Source of the DNA: Gnetum montanum
Taxonomy: Eukaryota > Streptophyta > Gnetopsida > Gnetales > Gnetaceae
Direction: 5' to 3'
DNA: 64,000 bases
Assembly: GCA_015680685.1 (NCBI GenBank)
Contig: MNCI01008326.1
Location: forward strand, 449,505 to 513,504
The position numbers were made by a program, and so were the translations under genes. Below the pieces are notes generated by a model that saw only the letters and a list, made by a program, of their open reading frames with translations, made no database searches and had not been told where the DNA came from. Below are positions 33,470 to 45,112 of this stretch, piece by piece. Each line of letters begins with the position of its first letter. Positions within the stretch are counted from its first letter, which is position 1.

Positions 33470-34320
33470 TATGATAGGTTACTCTTGCAAAAGCTTTCAA
33501 ACATGCTTCAAGAATACCTCATGTTGAAGCTAAATCCTTTAATGGCATGGAAGGTACTAAATCATTTCTCTGTTGGTTGAAAATGCTTAACAAATACTTT
33601 GAACTTGAACATGTGAAAAATTATCAAAAAGTGTCACATGATGAAAACAAATTAGAAAGCATGACACATATATGATGGGAGAAGAAAAGTTATTCTTTTA
33701 AGGTGACTGATGGTACTCCTATCAACAATTGATCTCTAATGCAGTTCATATTCAATAAAAATTTTGAGAAGACTCGTCATAGATAAGAGGCAATCAAAAA
33801 ATTAAAATATCTAAGGAAAGCTTAATAAAGTGTGAAATACTTCTACATAGATTTTTAAAAAGTTTTTTAGAAAAGAAAAGTTCATTGGGATGACTATGAG
33901 TAAGCATCAAACTTTCAAGAAGGGTTAAAAAGAGAATATCAATAAGAGCTAATATTTTATGAGCCTTAAACATCAAATGAAGCTTTTGAATTAGCTCTTA
34001 AGGTTGAGAAGAAAATTCATGAATATAATAGAGATCTCAAATCTTCTAAGGGAAAGGAATTCAGTGCTTATAAAGGAAGGGAGACAAGGCGAAGGGAAAT
34101 ACCAAAGAAGATACAAATGAGAAACAAGAGAATTTCAAGAAGAATTAAGATTCCAAGAAAGACTACTCCAAGAAAGGGATCAATCAAAGAAATGGTTATA
34201 CATCTAAACTTCAATTTTTTAATTATGGCAAAATGGGACATATTCAATGGAAATGCAATAAGATAAAGGCTTTCAAGGTTAAAGAACTCCAACCCTTGGA
34301 AAAGGGATAATCCTCCAATG
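33470..34320 (+). pseudogene. gag: E3 gag (fragment)
   Basis: Blocks of capsid-like sequence survive: AKSFNGMEGTKSFLCWLKML and NKYFELEHV, then GLKREYQ, EAFELALKVEKKIHEYNRDL. The zinc knuckle at about 34205-34262 reads FFNYGKMGHIQWKC: His and last Cys are kept, but the first two Cys have become Phe and Tyr. Stops and frameshifts are frequent. The N-terminus is missing. Confidence 0.65.
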
Positions 34321-34455
34321 TAGGTAATTCTCATGCTTCTATGATTAAATATGTAATTGAAATTAATTCTTGCATTTAATGTTAATGAAAATCCTAGGAG
34401 GAATGTGATATTTATGATTGGCACTAGGTATCTTAATAATGGTAAATGATTACAC

Positions 34456-34767
34456 ATGTTGATTGATGGCGGTGTGCAACAAAATGTGATTTTTTCTAAG
34501 GCTATGGCTAAGCTTGCCTTGAAGACATTTGCACATCCTAGGTCCTATAGAGTTTGTTGGCTTTCAAAAAATAATTTCCAAGAAGTAAAGAAGAGGTGTA
34601 TTTTATCTTTCAAGATTTGTTCCTTTAAAGAAAAATTACATTTTGACATTCTTCCAATTGATTATGCTAATATCCTTTTGGGAAGATCATGGAATTTGGA
34701 TAACAAGGATTTTTATAGTAATGCAAAAAATTATTTGCTCAATACAAAGGGAAGATTAGATACATGA
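34456..34767 (+). pseudogene. E3 aspartic protease (open, 103 codons)
   Basis: An open frame encodes MLIDGGVQQNVIFSKAMAKL, an active-site region of the IDGGS type, and ends with ANILLGRSWNLDNKDFYSN, the LLGRPW block. Between them is HPRSYRVCWL. These are the hallmarks of the aspartic protease of plant chromovirus polyproteins. The catalytic Asp is present but the following Ser/Thr is changed (GGV). The frame ends at a TGA before RT. Confidence 0.75.
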
Positions 34768-35039
34768 ACTAATTCCTATGAATTAGTAGAAGTACAAGGA
34801 AAATGACCCTAGAAATGCTACATTGACCTTGCTAAGTAAGAAAGAATATTTAAAAACTCATGAAAATGTTGGGCATGGTTTTGTCATCAAGTGAAAACTT
34901 GCAATAAGATAAGAGAAGCCTTTAATTGAACTTCATATAGCAATCCAATTCTTAGCATTAGAATTTATTTATTTTTTCAAGGGAAAATTAGAAGGGCTTC
35001 CACTAATGAGGTTCAATCAACATCAGATTAATTTCATGC

Positions 35040-35935
35040 CTAGAGCTATAATTCCAAATGAGAGAACTTAGAACATGACTCTAAATTAGAGGAAGGAATT
35101 GCCAAAAAAAGTAAGTGAATTACTCTCTAATGACTTTATTAAGAAATCCATATTTCCTTATGTCATTCTAGCTATACCTATTGCAAAGAAGGATATAGAT
35201 GAATTAAGAATGTGCATAGATTCTAGATCTATTCATAGGATTACTATTAAGTATAGGTTTTCCATTCATAGAATGGATGATGTTCTTGATATATTTGCTA
35301 ATGTTGAAATTTTTTACAAATTTAATTTAAAGAATGACTATCATTAAATAAGGATTAGACTAGGAGATAAATGGAAACAACTTTTAAGACACTAGATGGC
35401 TTGTATGAGTGGTTAACCATGCGTTTTGAACTAACCAATGCTCAAGCAACATTCATGAGACTCATGCATTAGGTTCTAAGGGACTTTATTAATAAATATT
35501 TTATTGTTTTCTTTGATGATATTCTTATGTATAGTTTTAAAGAAAAAGTACACCTAAAACACTTAAGATTGGTATGCTTAGAGATACATGAGGCTAAATT
35601 AGATATCAATGTCAAGAAATGTCATTTTATGAAGAAAAAAATTATATACATAGATCATGTTATATCCAAGAACCAAGTTAAAATCAAACCAAGGAAGATC
35701 AAGGAAATCAAGGAATGGCCTTTACCTAGAGATGTGGGAGAGGTAAGATATTTTCTTAGTTTAGCTAGTTTCTATAGGAGGTTTATTAGAAATTTTAGTT
35801 CTATTGCATGGCCTATGCTCTCTTGTTTGAAGAAAAATTTAGGCTTTGTAAGGGAGGATGAAAAGGAGCAATCCTTCCAAGCATTAAAAGAAAATATTTG
35901 TAGTACTTTAATTTTGACAATTCTAAACTTTTGAA
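35040..35935 (+). pseudogene. E3 reverse transcriptase (broken)
   Basis: The open part at 35099-35347 encodes VSELLSNDFIKKS, KKDIDELRMCIDSRS and ITIKYRF, ending at a TAA where the conserved YHQIR has its Gln. The next block ([15 protein letters not shown]) again stops at a Gln (TAG), and the catalytic box reads FFDDILMYS (about 35509-35536), Tyr to Phe. The thumb/connection (VRYFLSLASFYRRFIRNFSS) follows at 35740-35800. Stops at Gln codons point to C-to-T decay. Confidence 0.8.
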
Positions 35936-36300
35936 GTGGGAGTGAACCCAAATGGGCTTGATATTGGAGGCATGCTTTCTCATTAGGATAAGCTAATTAT
36001 ATTCTTTTCTAAAAGATTATATGAATGTGGATAAAAGTATAATGTAAGAACGGATTATATGCTATAGTTCGAGCTATCAAACCTTGAAAATTTCTTAGTA
36101 GGATTAGATTTTTTCTTATTCATTGATAATAGGATACTTCAATTTTTTAATTATCAAACGAAATTTAGTGCCAAACATATGAAATGTATAAATCAATTGT
36201 AAGAGCTTCAGTTTGTTTCTAAACATAAAGTTGACAAGTATAATGTTGTAGCTGATACTTTGTCTAGAACTCATGTTGTTTCTTCTAATGTGAAAGTTGA
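35936..36300 (+). pseudogene. E3 RNase H remnant
   Basis: After the RT connection the plus strand encodes VNPNGLDIGGMLS, LIIFFSKRLYECG, KYNVRTDY and, at the end, DKYNVVADTLSRTH. This is the usual order of a Ty3/gypsy RNase H (DAS, L..AE..Y, VADALSR). The first catalytic Asp is replaced by Asn. Several stops lie between the blocks. Confidence 0.65.
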
Positions 36301-36399
36301 AGGTTTTAAATATTTTTCTTCATTGTACCCTAATGATAATGATTTTGGTGCAATTTGGAAAGAGTTAAGTTCTCCATTACTAGTAAGGGTTGATATATA

Positions 36400-37400
36400 A
36401 AAAGCTTATCATACAAAGAATGAGATTTTAGTCAAGGATGAAAAGATTTGTGTTCCAAAATGTAACAAAAAAATTGAACTTCTTGAAAAGAAACAACAGC
36501 ATAACATGTTTTTTAGTTAAATTTGTAAAGGAATTTTATATCTGTCAAAAAGCTAAAGGAGAAAAAGATGTTGATGGTTATTATCTACCTTTACCAATCC
36601 CAAATGCTTCTTGGGAAAGTGTTTCTTTGGACTTTATTCATGGCATTCCTAAGACAAGATCTTTTCATTATTACATACTTATTGTGGTTGATATAGTTAC
36701 TAAGATGGCTCATTTATTCCATGGAAGAAAAGTATTAATGCTTCCCATGTTGGACATTTATACTTTTACCATGTTGCAAGATTACGTGGCATTCCCTTAA
36801 ACATTGTGAGTGACAGGGATGCTAAATTCACTAGCCATTTTTGAAGATCACTTTGAAAATTTAATTGAAATTAAGTTATCTTTTTCTATAGCCTATCATC
36901 CTAAAACCAATGAACAAAAAATATTTGTGAATTGGTATTTATTGAAAATATTGAAAAGTTTGTAAAATGATTAGCCTCAAAGATGAGGAAACATGTTGGC
37001 CCATGTTATGCTTCCCATTATAGCATTGGTAAGAGTTCCTTTGGTGGAAATTATCGATTTTCATCAAGAATTATTGATGAGTTGAGAAAATTTAAGATTC
37101 TACCTCTTTGCATTCTGACTTTTTTGAGAAAATAAAACAATTACATCAGTAGGTTAAATTAGACTTGGAGAAGAAGTCATAGGTCCTTATAATGTTAGTT
37201 TTGAGAACTATGAGAGCTTTTTTAGTGGTTTTATCTCAATATAGGTTATCATGAATCATGATAGTACCATTGGTGATTTTTCCTTATGATATGAATCTAG
37301 TTTGAGTGGGATTGATTATTTGTATAAGAAGTAGCCTTATGCAATTAGCTAGAATTCTCACATAAAACATAAAAAGGATAGTACATAAGCTTATAGAATG
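36400..37400 (+). pseudogene. E3 integrase (broken)
   Basis: An open stretch (36438-36800) encodes FYICQKAKGEKD (end of the zinc-binding part), then WESVSLDFIHGIPKTRSFH with the first catalytic Asp and KMAHLF. Frameshifts follow; the second acidic residue is seen in VSDRDAKFTSHF-like sequence (GTGAGTGACAGGGATGC, about 36806) and the third region reads AYHPKTNEQKIFVN at 36888-36930, where Glu is lost. The C-terminal region up to about 37400 is heavily decayed. Confidence 0.7.
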
Positions 37401-37990
37401 ACATTAGACTAGTGAAAGGAGTATGGTGATTTTCAAAAGGAGGGTAATGAAGGTGCTATTCCATGCATAAGAAAAAGAAAAATCACTATAGGTACTTAGT
37501 GAAAATTCTCATTAGAAATATATGGCCATGAGGTCATAAGAAAATGAAAAGCTTAGCAATCAAATCATCATGACTTGGAGATATGCTTAAGGAGGAAGAT
37601 AAGATGATTGATTCAAACTCAAGGAAGGAAAGTGGATGTTCTTATTAGCAATCAAGATTAAGGACCCTATGGTTTTAAAATATGGTGGGTAGAAATAAGG
37701 TCATGTTGAATATCATCTATGAAAGATATGGACATCTATGTGAATTGCCTAAAGATTTCATATTGGCTAAAAAATTAATGTTACAATCACCAGTACAAAG
37801 CCAAGTAACATGAGATCACTACCTCTAGTATAGCTTCAATTCCTTTAACGATGTTTTACTGGTTCAATTATAGTTGTTGATAATTAGGATTCAAAGTGTT
37901 CTCCATGTCCAAATCTTGAAGCTATGTACATATGCATGAGAGGATGTGACACATAGTAGTATGGAGATGGGGCTTATGGAAGTGAGGAGG
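37401..37990. other. E3 region between integrase and LTR, no gene seen
   Basis: Decayed sequence without a recognisable domain; a chromodomain would be expected here in a chromovirus but I cannot see one. A purine-rich run (GGAAGTGAGGAGG, about 37980-37992) may be the polypurine tract. Confidence 0.4.
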
Positions 37991-37992
37991 TT

Positions 37993-39120
37993 GTATAGGT
38001 TGGTGAGATGGATAGTATGGGATTAACAAATGTATTGTACACTATTTAGCTTTTCTACATAAGTCAAAGTCAAAGGTACATTCAATGGCTTTTTAACATT
38101 AAATCCACCTTTAGTATTCTAGATTTGATGTTCTATGTCATCAACGATGTAGTTTTTGAATCTCCATATTTAGCTTTCCAAAAATGATATTTGGTATCAT
38201 TAGTAATGTCGTTCTTTGCTTATTCTCTACATCTTCTAGTGTCAATGTCCAACATAGGCTCTAGCATCAATTCTGTATCTAGATTTTGATGTTCCAAGCC
38301 AGATCTATGTTCAATGTCTAATGTTAAAATTCATTTTTTCAACATCATTAGTACTTTAATGTCTTGTGTCAATATTGCATTTAATGTATGATATCATATC
38401 CTTTTTTCTACAAATTAATTCTCTAATATAGAAGCTTCTAGAATACGCTAGAAGATTCTATTGGTCCAAATGCATAATTTCTTTGTGATCTACAAGTTAT
38501 CTTTGACCTATAAATAGGAGGACATCCCTAAACAAAAAGGGATTAGCCTTTTAGATTCTTGGCAAAGACATTTTCATCATCAAGATTTTGAAGAATTTCT
38601 TGACATTCCTAGCTATCTCTACTACTTGACATAGTTAGCACTCATTGCTATTGGAAATTTGGAAAATCTCTTTTCAAGGACTCTACCTTTTTGCAAAATA
38701 ACTACTCTTTTTCTATCTCCTAATTTCCATACTAATGCATTATATCTCCTTCGAATTGTACTTCTAATACATAGAGAAATTTCTCAAAATAGGATTACTG
38801 CATAGATTTGATCCTTACCTTTGCTTTGTTAGCTACTAAATCTATAAGTGTTCTTGTTAGATTTGTATTGGATTCATGTATCAAAGAAAGAATGGGATAT
38901 AACATATCTCATCATCAAATACCTCTAATCCTTGGTACATATCCTAGAAAATCTTTTTGTAGATTTGTGATCTTCTATTTCTATTGTAATCTGGATTTTG
39001 CCTTTTTAACTTTCTATCTATGGTATCATTTAGATTTTCTAGGGATATATTTCTTATTTATTTTGTTTTCACTTTATTTAATGATTTAAAAAATTAAGTG
39101 AAATTTCACATCACATCTCA
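37993..39120 (+). repeat. E3 3' LTR candidate
   Basis: It follows a purine-rich run and contains CCTATAAATAGGAGG (TATA at 38509-38516) with an R/U5-like T-rich tail. No partner copy lies in the window, so ends are guesses. A 93-codon open frame at 38808-39089 lies in this region and shows no protein-family features. Confidence 0.4.
38509..38516 (+). promoter_or_regulatory. TATA box in E3 LTR candidate
   Basis: TATAAATA inside CCTATAAATAGGAGG, a textbook plant TATA context. Confidence 0.5.
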
Positions 39121-39175
39121 TTGCCAACTACTCTTAGCTTCTAGCCACATGCTATGTTTCATTTCATATAGATTT

Positions 39176-39991
39176 GCATACAATCTCTACTTGTTTTTAA
39201 CTAGCTATTTCATGCATGTGTTTTCTATTTAGCTCTTAATTTATTAATTTTTGGAAAATATATTTGGCTTAGATTATCAAATTCTTTCCATGATATGCAT
39301 GTTCACTTCTAATTTGAGAGAAATTATTTGAAACATTAGTCTTCCTAGAGTATTTTTTGGATACAAAATTACCTAGCTTAATTTCATGTTAGGTTGTATT
39401 AAATATCACTATTAAAACAATTCCTATTGTGACAACTTTCTAGAGCTAAAAGAAGGGTATCTATGAAACTAAACATTGTTTCTAAGATTTTCTCTCTATT
39501 TCAATTTCTTATAATTATAATNCTTGAAACAAAGGATGAGAAGTTTCGATTTTAAAAGGAACATTAAAATTATAGAAAAGGATGTGATGTCAATGTATTA
39601 ATGTGGCACATCAACAACACATAGAATGTAAAAAAAATGAGAAACATTATAATTATAAGAAATTGAAATAGAGAGAAAATCTTAGAAACAATGTTTAGTT
39701 TCATAGATACCCTTCTTTTAGCTCTAGAAAGTTGTCACAATAGGAATTGTTTTAATAGTGATATTTAATACAACCTAACATGAAATTAAGCTAGGTAATT
39801 TTGTATCCAAAAAATACTCTAGGAAGACTAATGTTTCAAATAATTTCTCTCAAATTAGAAGTGAACATGCATATCATGGAAAGAATTTGATAATCTAAGC
39901 CAAATATATTTTCCAAAAATTAATAAATTAAGAGCTAAATAGAAAACACATGCATGAAATAGCTAGTTAAAAACAAGTAGAGATTGTATGC
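39176..39991. repeat. Perfect 346-bp inverted repeat, 124-bp spacer, flanked by Ns
   Basis: Bases 39176-39521 and 39646-39991 are exact reverse complements by eye over 346 bases. The left arm ends at the N at 39522 and the right arm ends at the N at 39992. The spacer (39523-39645) is AT-rich. Perfect identity in a region where other repeats have diverged, with Ns at exactly these junctions, suggests a small contig was placed here whose end repeats the flank in inverse. A real young palindrome is less likely. Confidence 0.85.
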
Positions 39992-40539
39992 NCTACACAT
40001 CACTTTGAAAACAAGGAGAGGAAGCATTGATTTCAAGTCTAATATCTATTTGATAAATGAAGAAGAAGAGCAAGTAGCATGAAAACTTGACAAAAACAAC
40101 TCTTACTATTATCACATTCATAACATTAGCATCGTAGCTCTTCAAAGTACTACACCTAGATCTATCTCACTCACTACTTTAGCATTTATCCTTCCCCAAA
40201 CCTCTGTTTCATCATATCAATTGTTTCTATCTAACAATGTCAACAATTCAATCCTTTGTTCCACCTTTTGGAGCCACCCATTCTATTCCTTAACAATAGT
40301 CTACCATATCTCCTTTCTAGCCTTTTCCACTTTTTCCTTTTGCTTTACAACCATTTAGTATTTGTTAAGCTACTAGCATATTTCCTTTCTTGTATACCCA
40401 TCTAATCCAATCTCCTTAGGTATATCTACTTCTACTCCCTTTGGATCCATTCCTTATGTACATCCTACTTTAACATCTTCACCTACTATTACACTTTTTT
40501 CTATCATCAACTCCACTAGACTAGATCCATAATTGGTTA

Positions 40540-41640
40540 CTTTAATCACTGGCATGATGCTTCATCTTCAAAATAATGAAGACAAAATAAAAAAGACACT
40601 AAGAATGCAAGGAAATTCTTCTATTTATTTGGATCATGTATTAAGTAATTCCATAAGCTTTCTAATATCATTATCAATCTTGCCTAAGGAATTTTTATTA
40701 CCTACATTCACTAAATACAATGGTGAAACAAGAGATCCTATGAATCATGTGATCAAAACTAGAAATGAATCATAATTTGTTCTTGAATCCAAATATTATT
40801 GTAAGATGTTTCTCAAACTTACTCCTAGAAGAATATTAGAATGGTATAATGAGTTTCTCATGTTTAGTATACCTCAAAGTACAAGCGTGATGTCTTTCAT
40901 TATGATTAAGTAAGATGTAAATAAGCCCATTGATAAATGCATATCTCAATGGACAATAGCATCAACAAAACTATCTTATCATTTGGAGTTATATCACCTG
41001 TAGGAAATCATTGAAGCTATAGTAATTGGCTACATTTAGAAAAGGATGACTTATCCTAAGACTCACTCTTTGAATAATGCTTTCATAGCCACCAAATGTA
41101 TTGAAGAAGAAATTATTAAAGACAATGATGAAGAATTCATGTCAATTCATAATAAGGCCAACAAGGTTGATAAATAAAATAGGGAAACATTAATTTATGT
41201 AGGTGTTTCTTCTTTCTTCCAAGGATAAAACTATGATTCCTCAACTACTTCCTCTTCTATCCAACCCTGCAAACCTCAAAGGAGTAGAGATAGGTATACC
41301 AAAATACCTATGAGGTATTATCCACTTCTAAAAAATCTTCTTAGGAATGATCACCTTTAGAGGAAATAGGTCTTTGATCAAGAAAAAGCATGCTACTATC
41401 CCATTTAGCTGATAGCTATAGATCCTTCTCAAAGATAAAAAGGTGACCTTGAGGTGGCTAAGTGGTATGACTATAGGAAGCACTACCACTGTCATGTTAC
41501 TGCTAACCATGACATAGATAATTATAAAAATATAAAGAATGACATTTAAGACCTCATTTATAATGACAAGATAGTCATGGAGAGAGATCCATTCACTATG
41601 CATGTAGACAATTAATAACCTGAAGTTCTTTAGAATTCCT
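40540..41640 (+). pseudogene. gag: Copy A gag (Ty3-type, broken)
   Basis: The frame has MMLHLQNNEDKIKKTLRMQG, then FTKYNGETRDPMNHV, the Gag capsid signature of plant Ty3/gypsy elements, QSTSVMSFIMIK and MTYPKTHSLNNAFIATKCIE. The C-terminal nucleocapsid reads KWYDYRKHYHCHVTANHDID followed by NYKNIKNDI and a stop, then DLIYNDKIV; this corresponds to the CxYHxxxxHxTxxCxxLKxxIQxLI knuckle with its Cys residues lost. A stretch of about 50 bases present in copy B near 46825-46880 is missing here. Stops lie mainly at Gln positions. Confidence 0.65.
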
Positions 41641-42497
41641 TGGAAGTTGGAGACACAATTTCATCTTTCAAGCTTTAATACAAAGCTGATAAGTCTTCAT
41701 CCAACAAGCCTTAGACTATCCATTGGTCTAACTATAAATAACCAAAGCAGTCATCATTAGCCTTAAAAACCTTATGTGATCCATTGATCTAACTATACCA
41801 CCATACCATCTTAGCCAAAACATTCTTCACCATCTTCCTATCATATTTATACTACTAATTCCCATCCTTCCACTCTTTCTCAACCTACCCATCCATTTAT
41901 TTTTCATTCTACTTCATACTATACTAAGTCCTAGAACACTTCTACATCCATTGCATTTGAAATATCTCCAGTTATTTTCTACCATCTCAAATAAAAATCC
42001 TTATCCATAATTAATAGATTACTGAGTTACATTTAGCTAAGCAAAAGGAGAAGGCTATTGATGCATAGAAATAACCTTCTAAAATAGCAAAGATAGTTTC
42101 TTTCTAGTAACAATAGGAGAATTATTCCTCAAGAAACCTCCTACCTTCTTTTAATCCTATTCAACAAGTTATGGTAGCACCTACTTTACATACATCTTAG
42201 CCTCAAGAAAATATCATCTTATAGTAAATTATCATCATTGTCCATTCTAAGGGTAGTAACTTATTGTTGTATGATGTCATGGCAATCTCTAGCATTATAT
42301 GATATTTTTAAGAGAATCATGGTCCTAAGTAAGATCTCTACTTGGATGGAAGCCATATCTTCCTTCTTTCAAGTTCCTCACGATGGATTAGATAGCCTAA
42401 ACTTTCATGGTAAGAACATCAAGATTTATTTGAAGATAAGAGAAATATATTAGCTATTATTATACATCATTTGATGAATCGTCATCTAAAGAAGATT

Positions 42498-42950
42498 TGC
42501 TACAACCATTGTAAGTAGTATGGGAATTATGCTCATGAATGCCCTCAGAAGCAGTCCAATCTAAAGCTCAAGGTATTCTTCGATAGCCATCTTGATGAAT
42601 GGGAACCAATCAACAACCTGAAGAAAGATGCTCCTACTAAACAAATCTACAAAATTCAGTTGTTGTCTAATGATGAAGATGAAATTGAATGTAATGATTT
42701 GGAAGATGAACAAGATGAAGCTGAGACTGAGATAGAGGCCGTGATAGAACAAGATGAAGCAGCTATTCGAGAAATGATGATGAGCAACCAGCTACTAGAA
42801 TGGTATGAAACAGATGAAGAATGAATGTAGAATTTTATAGTGGAAGACTACACTGAAATTGAAGGATGGCTAAATGATCAAGAAATGTATTCAACACTAA
42901 AAGGAGACTTGGAACAATTGACATAGCAAATTTCTAATCACACAATTGAC
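42498..42950 (+). pseudogene. Copy A second zinc knuckle and acidic linker
   Basis: The frame reads CYNHCK, a stop, then YGNYAHECP, a CCHC-like knuckle with an extra residue between the first two Cys and the usual GH changed to GN. A strongly acidic segment follows (NDEDEIECNDLEDEQDEAE and more, about 42670-42770). Pararetrovirus coat proteins have one CCHC knuckle close to the protease (family knowledge), and this position fits; a Ty3 Gag would not normally have a second, distant knuckle. Confidence 0.5.
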
Positions 42951-43199
42951 AATTTTGCTAATGAAGAGAAAAAATTGTCTTTGACATTCCATTGCAAAGA
43001 AACTCTTCTAGGATCATTTTCAAATCATCAAAGTTCATCCTTTGCTTCAAATACACCTATGCGGATAAGGAAAAAGGTTTCACAAAAGTTCCTTATCACT
43101 CCTTATGTCAAAAGGTTTCCTATCTCAACAAAATTAAAGCAAGCTAAAATAAAAGCCAAATCAGAAATTCTAGTTGAATAGCAACACCAGATCAAACAT

Positions 43200-43560
43200 T
43201 TGATGTCATTGCATAGTGTTATCATTATTCCCATCAAGATCATAGTCAATGGTGATCGTAAATGGAGAAAGTATCAAACATTCATTAACACAAGTGCCAC
43301 ATTGAATTTATATCATCATGATGTATTGGAAAATTGGGTTGTCAATCCAAATCCTATCAATCTTGATACTATGAATGGGGTAAGGTAGTTGACCCACTTT
43401 GCTTTCAATGTTCCAATTTAGTTTGAGGATGTTTATATAGGTCGCAAAAATTTTGTGCAAATTTCTGATAGTGGGTTTGATGTCAAAATTGGTTCTCATT
43501 TTATGGACTCATTATCACCATACATAGTAGGATTAGAATTGTTGATATGTTCTAATCCTA
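43200..43560 (+). pseudogene. Copy A aspartic protease (pararetrovirus-like)
   Basis: The open stretch encodes IPIKIIVNGDRKWRKYQTF followed by INTSATLNLYHHDVLENW: the active-site D-T-G-A/S loop reads N-T-S-A, so the catalytic Asp is gone. Downstream are VYIGRKNF and SGFDVKIGSHFMDSLSPYI, which correspond to the conserved block in caulimovirid proteases where a Gly-Xaa-Asp phrase is followed by IGNNF and a short YSPFI-like phrase. Ty3/gypsy proteases of this window end instead in LLGRPW-like blocks, which are not seen here. Confidence 0.5.
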
Positions 43561-43929
43561 ATGATGAGCCAAGATAGAAGTTGGTAGTAACCTGCATTCC
43601 TCCTAAGTTGCATCACAACAAGCATCAACAAATTCAAAGTGTGTTCTAGTTAGATAATACTTTTATTTCAAAAATTATCACTTAGCATCAATTAGAAGAA
43701 ATAGCTAGATAGAAATATCAAAATCACTAGAAGCTGATGAAAGCTCAACTATACGATATCGAAGAACAAGATGCGGCCCTACTTCTACAAGTTGAAGAGG
43801 ACATCAAGAAGTGTTGGTGCAAACATACATTACAATTTTGGGACATTTATAGTCCAAAGGATTTCATTCCAATAGTGCATGATATCCTAGTGTAAAGCAA
43901 AACCATTGTGTTGAATCCAATTGATGTAG

Positions 43930-44110
43930 AAGAACTCTAAATTTAGGTAGAAGAATTTCTAAAGAAATGTTTGATTCACAAGTTTTCAATCTAACTATGC
44001 TTGTGTCAGTTTCATAGTTAGAAATCACACAAAAGTGAAATGGGCAAAACCAAGAATGGTGATCAATTATATTCCTCTTATTGCTATGACAATAGAAATT
44101 AAGTGTCTAT
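43930..44110 (+). pseudogene. Copy A RT fragment (core deleted)
   Basis: After a frameshift near 43988 the plus strand encodes ACVSFIVRNHTKVKWAKPRM and VINYIPLI. KPRMVINY is characteristic of caulimovirid RTs; Ty3/gypsy RTs have RMCVDYR-type sequence at this place, as in E3 and E4. The palm with YxDD is missing: RNase H sequence follows within about 40 bases, so several hundred bases are deleted. Confidence 0.55.
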
Positions 44111-44128
44111 TCCTCTCAACACATATGG

Positions 44129-44510
44129 AATTTATGATGCTTGGGTAGCTATTTTGTTAGAAGTTTTCAAAAGAAGAGAAGATGAAGAAATTTGTGTTGA
44201 TGCATTTGGTGTTTTTCATAAGAACAAGCTTAATTACTAGCTAGCAGAGAAGGAAATTAGCAGTAATAAAAGGTATTGAAAAGTTTCATGCTTATTTGAT
44301 TAAAGGATGTTTTATTCTCAGAATATATTTAGAAAATTTGGCTATGTTACTCAAAAGAAAGATTAATCTCTCTCCAAAACTCTAACAGTTTGCATGGTAG
44401 AAATTCCTATTAGCACAATATTAGTTTTCCATCGAATGGATTCCAGGTTTAGTCAATCACCTTTTGAATGCCTTAATAAGAGAACTCAAGCTACCTCAAA
44501 TCAAGATGCT
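44129..44510 (+). pseudogene. Copy A RNase H (pararetrovirus-like)
   Basis: The frame opens IYDAWVAILLEVFKRRED, EEICVDAFGVFHKNKLNY, a stop at a Gln-like position, and LAEKEIS, the YASGxFxxxExNYxxxEKE pattern of retroelement RNase H. The C-terminal end near 44395-44500 reads FLLAQYQFSIEWIPGLVNHL with a final ALIREL. The first catalytic Asp and the EKE Glu are present. Two indels shift the frame between the blocks. Confidence 0.55.
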
Positions 44511-45112
44511 ATAACTAGAGTAATTAGAAGGAAGTTCACCAGGATGTTCTTAGAATCCTGATTAAGATTGAGAAAAATGGAGAGCATGGTCAGTTTTCAA
44601 ACATTGGAAGATCGTGTAAAGTGATGCAGACAAATTAATCAGCTTTTCCTGCAGGATTCAACAATGAGCATCTCTAAGTAATATGCCATGTTAGATTTCT
44701 TTATCATCATGGCTAATCGGATAGATTATATTGTCAACAATCTTTGATGGAGTAGATTGAAGCTACATCTCCTACAAAATCTTTCACTCATGGAGGTAAT
44801 GGATAATATTTTACTAATTAGGAGACCATTGTTTACAAATCAGTTAGCACACAACTTTTGCCAAGAGTTATTGTAGAACAAGGAATGGGAAAATAATTTT
44901 TTCACATCATTCCAATGCATCAATCTCTATTAGGAACTAACATGGTATGAAAATGATTGCGTAGTGCCAAAGAAAGCTCCTTTGGATGAAGCCATGTTAT
45001 TAGCGTCTCCATCAAGATTTCTTGAAGAATTATCCAAGCTTTTCAAAAACTATAATGAATGCTCCAAAGTAAATAGGAAGACTTGCATGATCCACAAGAC
45101 AATTCTTAAGGT
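44511..45112 (+). pseudogene. Copy A downstream frame, function unknown
   Basis: Weakly coding-like sequence follows RNase H (for example SMVSFQTLEDRVKQCRQINQ and LDEAMLLASPSRFLEELSKL) with stops. I recognise no family. It may be the C-terminal part of the polyprotein or a further small protein. Confidence 0.3.

Larger units (their letters stand above)
33470..39120 (+). mobile_element. E3: chromovirus-like Ty3/gypsy element, 5'-truncated
   Basis: Gag, protease, RT, RNase H and integrase follow each other on the plus strand, then a 3' LTR-like region with a TATA box. RT (RMCIDSRS, ITIKYRF) and integrase (VSLDFIHGIPKT, KMAHLF, AYHPKTNEQ) read like plant chromoviruses rather than like E1, E4 or E7. 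The 5' LTR and gag start are absent: recognisable sequence begins about 180 bases after the E7 3' LTR. I see no clear chromodomain at the end of integrase. Confidence 0.65.
39993..45112 (+). mobile_element. Copy A: hybrid retroelement, Ty3-type Gag joined to pararetrovirus-like pol
   Basis: In order on the plus strand: Gag (about 40540-41640), a decayed linker, a second zinc knuckle (42498-42545), an acidic linker, aspartic protease (43200-43560), an RT fragment (43930-44110) and RNase H (44129-44510). Gag motifs are Ty3-like; protease, RT and RNase H signatures resemble Caulimoviridae. Gag and downstream linker align with copy B (46040-48503), so both parts appear to belong to one element type. 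Everything is broken by stops and small indels. Alternative: an endogenous pararetrovirus fragment next to a Ty3 fragment. Confidence 0.5.

Noticed and set aside
39176-39991. MITE or foldback transposon
   Set aside because: Perfect arms, Ns exactly at the junctions and no target-site duplication favour an assembly artefact.
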